In this document: piece by piece, positions 60,213 through 64,000 of the stretch
Position numbering within the stretch: the first letter of the stretch is position 1
Layout of the letters: the number at the start of each line of letters is the position of its first letter
Assembly (NCBI RefSeq): GCF_004801285.1
Contig: NZ_SSNY01000010.1
Coordinates: 62,001-126,000, forward strand
Length of the DNA: 64,000 nucleotides
DNA from: Ollibium composti
GTDB taxonomy: Bacteria > Pseudomonadota > Alphaproteobacteria > Rhizobiales > Rhizobiaceae
Direction of reading: 5' to 3'
Notes under the pieces: model-generated
Database searches by the model: none
What the model was told of the DNA's origin: nothing
What the model saw: the letters and a program-made list of their open reading frames with translations, nothing else
Translations under genes and position numbers: made by a program

Positions 60213-60629
60213 TCAGTCGGTTTCGTCGTCGGAAAGAGACTTCACCAGATCGACGATACGCCGGCGCACTTTCGCATCGGTGATGCGAAAGAACGCGCGG
60301 TTGAGTTGCAGCCCTTCCGGCGTCGAACAGAACTCCACGGCAAAGGAAGTGGGCGTGTCCTCGGCAAAGCCGGCGCCGGCCGCTTCCTGCCCCGGCGCAT
60401 CCTCGAAGAAGAAGGAAACGGGTACGCCCAGGATGGAGGCGATCGCCTGCAACCGGCTGGCGCCGACCCTGTTGGTGCCCTTCTCGTATTTCTGGATCTG
60501 CTGGAAGGTGATGCCGAGGCTTTCGCCCAGCTTCTCCTGGCTCATCCCCAGCATATTGCGGCGAAGCCTGATGCGGCTGCCGACATGAGTATCGACCGGA
60601 TTCGGCTTCTTCTTATTTTCTTCTACCAT
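60213..60629 (-). CDS. XRE-family regulator, PraR-like
   Basis: A 138-residue protein with a helix-turn-helix ([20 protein letters not shown] and [20 protein letters not shown]). The sequence is very like the rhizobial PraR family, which represses quorum-sensing and biofilm genes in Rhizobium leguminosarum as I recall. GAGGAAAA precedes ATG 60629. It lies upstream of metK and downstream of lnt. The PraR link is from memory, not shown here. Confidence 0.85.
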   Translation of the reverse strand: MVEENKKKPNPVDTHVGSRIRLRRNMLGMSQEKLGESLGITFQQIQKYEKGTNRVGASRLQAIASILGVPVSFFFEDAPGQEAAGAGFAEDTPTSFAVEFCSTPEGLQLNRAFFRITDAKVRRRIVDLVKSLSDDETD

Positions 60630-60755
60630 TTTTCCTCGCCGTTGTCCGGCTCCTTGTTCTTGCATGCCCGAGCGGAACCGGCCGTCACTCCAACCAGCGC
60701 GACCGGCCCTCCGTGAAATCAGGCGTTCCACTATGAAGTTCTAATATATCACATG

Positions 60756-62417
60756 TCAATTCGCCGGTAGCCTTCGCCTTACGCTGAGAAGGCCTGCGGC
60801 CAGGGCGAACAGAATCATGACGACGAACCCGTTAACGCGGCGTTGCGCAGCCGAAAGCGTCTCCTGTCGGTAAATTGGCACCCGCACATCCATCGCCCCC
60901 CGCGCATTGATGGCCAGCGCATCGATCGTCCTGCCGCGTGGATCGACGACAGCCGAGATACCGTTGTTGGCCGCCCTGAGCAGCGGCAAACCATTTTCGA
61001 CGGCGCGAAGCTGCGCCTGCCGAAAATGCTGGTACGGACCGGGCGTGTCCCCAAACCACGCATCGTTCGTAACGTTTACAATAAGCTCACTTGACGCTGC
61101 GTCAACCGAAACGAGATCGGGAAAGATCACTTCGTAGCAAATGAAGGGCAGCGCGCGGGCGCCGCCGGGCACGGCGATGGCATGGCGCTCGTTGCCGGCC
61201 GAGAAATTCATCGGCCCGGCCACCATCTGCTCGACGCCCAGGCGTTTCAGCAGGCCGTCGAAAGGTAAGTATTCACCGAAGGGCACCAGATGGACCTTGT
61301 CGACGGCATCGGCGATCTCGCCGCGATCGTCGATGGCCACCACTGAGTTGTAGTAGCGGCTGTCGGCGCCCTGCCCGGCGGCTTCTTCCTCGCGCACGGC
61401 GCCAGCGATCAGCATCTGGCCCTCGGCCAGCATGTCGCCGATCGCCGTCAGCGCGTCAGGACGCTCGGTGAACAGGAACGGCACCGAGGTTTCCGGCCAC
61501 AGGATAAGCTGCGGCTTTTGATGGCCGGCCTCCGGCTCTTTCGACGACAGGGCGAGCATGGTCGCAAAGATGCGGTCGCGGACCGAGGCGTCCCATTTTT
61601 CGGCGAGATCGACGGAGGGCTGGACGATGCGGACGTCCAGCGTCTTGACGTTGGCAGGCTGCGGAGCGGTAAGCCGCACGTAACCAAAGCCGACATGGGC
61701 CGCCACGAGCAGCACAGCCACAGCGAAACCGAAACGCAGATGACGGCGTCCGGCCAGCAGCGCCGGGACGGCGAAAACGAAGACGGCAAGCGCATTCATG
61801 CCGTTCATGCCGACGACGGCGTCGCTCTGCATGAGCAGCGGCACCGGCATCGCCGCATAGCCGATGGCGTTCCATGGGAAGCCGGTGAACAGGAAGCCGC
61901 GCAGCCACTCGGCGAGCGCGAAGCCGAAGGCAAAGGCTGCGATACGGCCGATGTTGCTGCTCCAGATCGACCGCGCCACGGCCGTCGCCAAGCCGTAGAA
62001 GAAGGCGAGAATCAGGGGAATGCCGACCACGGCGAGCGGCAGCGCCCAGGCAAATTCGTCGGCCTCGACCAGAAGCGCGCCGCCAATCCACCACAGGCCG
62101 GCGAGGAAGTAACCGAAGCCGAACCACCAACCAACGGCGAAGGCTGGCCTCAACCGTCTCAGCACGCCGCCCGAGCTTTCAAGCGTGGTTCCGTCGAGCA
62201 GCCAGACGAGGACGGGAAAGGCGATGAAGCCGGCGGCGAAGAAATCGTACGGCGCCTGCGTCAGCACGGCCAGCGCGCCGGCGAGGAAGGCGACGAGCGC
62301 CCGCCGCCACCCCCACAGGAGGATGACGCGGCCGGCCACGCGCTCGAAAAACCGGCGGTCCGATGCGGCGGCGCCATCCGAGGGACCGGCGCGCAACCCG
62401 GATTGGCCGGCGCTCAT
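60756..62417 (-). CDS. lnt: Apolipoprotein N-acyltransferase
   Basis: A 553-residue membrane enzyme that adds the third acyl chain to lipoproteins. Six or more N-terminal membrane segments precede a nitrilase domain with Glu309 (WPETSVPF), Lys374 ([10 protein letters not shown]) and Cys427 (ICYEVIFPD), matching the spacing of E. coli Glu267, Lys335, Cys387. A C-terminal helix follows. ATG 62417 was used; a TTG 62435 start is possible. It serves lipoproteins such as TadD and CpaD. Confidence 0.95.
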   Translation of the reverse strand: MSAGQSGLRAGPSDGAAASDRRFFERVAGRVILLWGWRRALVAFLAGALAVLTQAPYDFFAAGFIAFPVLVWLLDGTTLESSGGVLRRLRPAFAVGWWFGFGYFLAGLWWIGGALLVEADEFAWALPLAVVGIPLILAFFYGLATAVARSIWSSNIGRIAAFAFGFALAEWLRGFLFTGFPWNAIGYAAMPVPLLMQSDAVVGMNGMNALAVFVFAVPALLAGRRHLRFGFAVAVLLVAAHVGFGYVRLTAPQPANVKTLDVRIVQPSVDLAEKWDASVRDRIFATMLALSSKEPEAGHQKPQLILWPETSVPFLFTERPDALTAIGDMLAEGQMLIAGAVREEEAAGQGADSRYYNSVVAIDDRGEIADAVDKVHLVPFGEYLPFDGLLKRLGVEQMVAGPMNFSAGNERHAIAVPGGARALPFICYEVIFPDLVSVDAASSELIVNVTNDAWFGDTPGPYQHFRQAQLRAVENGLPLLRAANNGISAVVDPRGRTIDALAINARGAMDVRVPIYRQETLSAAQRRVNGFVVMILFALAAGLLSVRRRLPAN

Positions 62418-62641
62418 GAGAGGAAACCGATGCAAACAGGTGCGATCATGGCCCAGCCCGCCGAATCATGCGGTGAAGTTCTAGCAGGCCGGAAGGACGG
62501 CTCCAAACGAACGCGGCACGTCCCTGCCGATGTTTTCGCCCCGGCGGGACCGAACCCGAATGTCGGCCGGCCTTGACGTTTCCCGCAGACCGGCGTTGCG
62601 TCAGCACACGCTGACCAACAGCCCTCAAGCCGGCCCGGCTA

Positions 62642-63712
62642 TCACGCCTGCTCGGCACGGGCGACGCGGCGGCGGCGGTCGCCCTTGGCGGTTTCCACGA
62701 TGCGCACGCGCTTGACGCGGCGCGGGTCAGCGTCCAGCACATGGAATTCGAAACCGGGAATGGCCTGCACCACTTCGCCGCGCGCCGGCACGCGGCCCAG
62801 CGTGTTGAAGATCATGCCGCCGATGGTGTCGACCGACTCGCCGTGCTCGCCGGCGGCGAAGCCGTCGCCGATCATGGTGGCGACGTCGTCGATCTCGGCC
62901 TTGCCGTCGACCAGGAAGACGCCGTCACCGGTCTTGGTCACCAGCGGCTCGTCCTCGTCGTGCTCGTCCTCGATGTCGCCGACGACCATCTCAACGATGT
63001 CCTCCAGCGAGGCCAGCCCGTCGGTACCGCCGTATTCGTCGATGACCAGGGCCATCTGGGTGCGGCCGGCCTGCATGCGCGCCATCAGGTCCGACGCCAG
63101 CATCGAGGGCGGCACGAACAGCACCGGGCGGATCAGGTCGAGATCGCCGATGGGGCGCGTCAGGTCGACTTCCGACAGGGCAAGGGCTGCCGCCGGCTGC
63201 GCCTTCTTACGGCCTCGACCGTTCTTCGGGCGGGCGGCGCGGGTGATGTGGCCGAGCACGTCGCGGATGTGGATCATGCCGCGCGGGTCGTCCAGCGTCT
63301 CGACATAGACGGGCATGCGCGAATGGCCGGACTGTTCGAACAGGCCGAGCAGTTCGCCCAGCGTGGTGCCGATCTCGACGCCCTCGATATCGGCGCGCGG
63401 CACCATGACGTCCTCGACGCGCACCTCGCGCAACCTGAGGATGTTGTTGAGCATGGCGCGTTCGCCGGGCGAGAAGGCGCCCGGCTCGCTGGTCGTCTCG
63501 GCCAGCGCATCGGCGATCTCTTCGCGCAGCGACGTGCCGTTGCGATGGCGGAACAGGCCCAGCATCCGGTCGAAAAGCGACGGTCCGGCGGGCGCCTGCT
63601 CAATGGCCGCGGTGCCGGTCGCGGTACTGGGACTGGAGGGGTCTTCCTGCTTCTCGGAAGGCTTTGCCGCGCCACCAGCCTCGGCGTGGGCGGCTTCTTG
63701 CTTGTCGTTCAT
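62642..63712 (-). CDS. CorC/HlyC-type CBS-domain protein
   Basis: A 356-residue protein with an acidic, low-complexity N-terminus (about 1-50), two CBS repeats (about residues 105-245, including VEDVMVPRADIEGVEIG and ALVIDEYGGTDGLASLEDIVE) and a CorC_HlyC domain (about 265-350). No membrane domain is evident. The family acts in magnesium or cobalt efflux or adhesion. It lies between ybeY and lnt, the usual rhizobial order. Confidence 0.9.
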   Translation of the reverse strand: MNDKQEAAHAEAGGAAKPSEKQEDPSSPSTATGTAAIEQAPAGPSLFDRMLGLFRHRNGTSLREEIADALAETTSEPGAFSPGERAMLNNILRLREVRVEDVMVPRADIEGVEIGTTLGELLGLFEQSGHSRMPVYVETLDDPRGMIHIRDVLGHITRAARPKNGRGRKKAQPAAALALSEVDLTRPIGDLDLIRPVLFVPPSMLASDLMARMQAGRTQMALVIDEYGGTDGLASLEDIVEMVVGDIEDEHDEDEPLVTKTGDGVFLVDGKAEIDDVATMIGDGFAAGEHGESVDTIGGMIFNTLGRVPARGEVVQAIPGFEFHVLDADPRRVKRVRIVETAKGDRRRRVARAEQA

Positions 63713-63739
63713 CGTCGTCCGGTCGGTTTCTCGATCTAG

Positions 63740-64000
63740 TTACGCATAGGGATCGGGAATGGCAAGCCTTGCGAGCGCCCTGCGCTCGATCGCCTCCATC
63801 TCCTCGGCCTCGGCGTCCGTCTCATGGTGATGGCCCAGAAGATGCAGCAGGCCGTGGATCACCAGATGGGTAATATGGTTGTCCAGCGGCTTGCCTTCCA
63901 GTGCAGCCTCGCTCGCCACCGTCTCGGCCGCCAACACGATATCGCCCAGCAGCGGCGGCAGCGGGCCCGTCTTCGTCTCCGGGAAGGCGGGAAAGGAAAG
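63740..64000 (-). CDS. ybeY: Endoribonuclease YbeY, start cut off by window edge
   Basis: The 3' end of the gene (86 codons visible). The metal-binding motif [19 protein letters not shown] is intact. YbeY cleaves rRNA ends in ribosome quality control. The 5' end lies beyond the right edge. It is 27 bases upstream of the CorC-type gene on the same strand. Confidence 0.93.
   Translation of the reverse strand, partial: LSFPAFPETKTGPLPPLLGDIVLAAETVASEAALEGKPLDNHITHLVIHGLLHLLGHHHETDAEAEEMEAIERRALARLAIPDPYA

Overview
This 64 kb window is GC-rich chromosomal DNA, almost all of it densely packed core genes. Gene content and order point to an alphaproteobacterium of the Rhizobiales (Hyphomicrobiales), most like Mesorhizobium or Aminobacter-type Phyllobacteriaceae. 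The main clues are irr divergent from fabA-fabB-fabI, rpsT followed by dnaA, rimP-nusA-ylxR-infB-rbfA-truB, a PraR-like regulator between metK and lnt, and a complete cpa/tad pilus export locus. This placement is inferred from family resemblance, not from a database search. I saw no tRNA, rRNA, CRISPR array, transposase or phage gene.

Layout. 1-8.2 kb: a truncated TPR gene, polyprenyl synthase, a membrane alpha/beta hydrolase, then a rightward run of DUF2007, methyltransferase, S49 protease, ispE and moaB. 8.2-9.0 kb: a non-coding stretch with a candidate structured RNA and a 140-bp palindromic repeat. 9.0-11.6 kb: leftward NlpC/P60, MarR and M17 aminopeptidase genes. 11.7-23.4 kb: the tad/cpa locus, with tadD and the pilin-domain/TadE genes rightward and cpaBCDEF-tadBC and cpaA leftward. 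No Flp pilin gene is present. 23.4-32.8 kb: an orphan binding protein, deoB, mutM, enoyl-CoA hydratase, rpsT, dnaA, dnaN and recF. 32.8-38.1 kb: moeB, an aconitase X gene, an acetyltransferase, a hydroxyacid dehydrogenase and an SH3 protein, with three palindromic repeats among them. 38.1-42.9 kb: irr, fabA-fabB-fabI, an rRNA methyltransferase and cytidine deaminase. 43.0-57 kb: pnp, rpsO, an ABC importer with corA on either side of the truB gap, then truB through rimP. 57-64 kb: a 55-residue orphan, a flavin reductase, trmB, metK, the PraR-like regulator, lnt, corC and the start-truncated ybeY.

How the parts work together. The pilus locus supplies a prepilin peptidase (CpaA), periplasmic and outer-membrane parts (CpaB, CpaC, CpaD, TadD), the motor (CpaE, CpaF), the membrane platform (TadB, TadC) and minor-pilin-like TadE proteins. 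The right side is information processing: ribosome maturation, transcription elongation, RNA decay and tRNA modification. Several start regions (tadD, cpaB, the pilin-domain gene, dnaA) carry TTAA-N7-TTAA-like sequences that may be CtrA sites, which would tie pilus assembly and replication to the cell cycle.

The most unusual observation is a 138-bp palindromic element lying exactly in frame (46 codons) in the linker between the large and swivel domains of the aconitase X protein. It shares its terminal GTACCCCCAC...GTGGGGGTC ends with the intergenic 140-bp element near 8.7 kb. I found no convincing undescribed multi-gene system; the best leads are this element, the structured RNA candidate near 8.4 kb and the putative CtrA sites.
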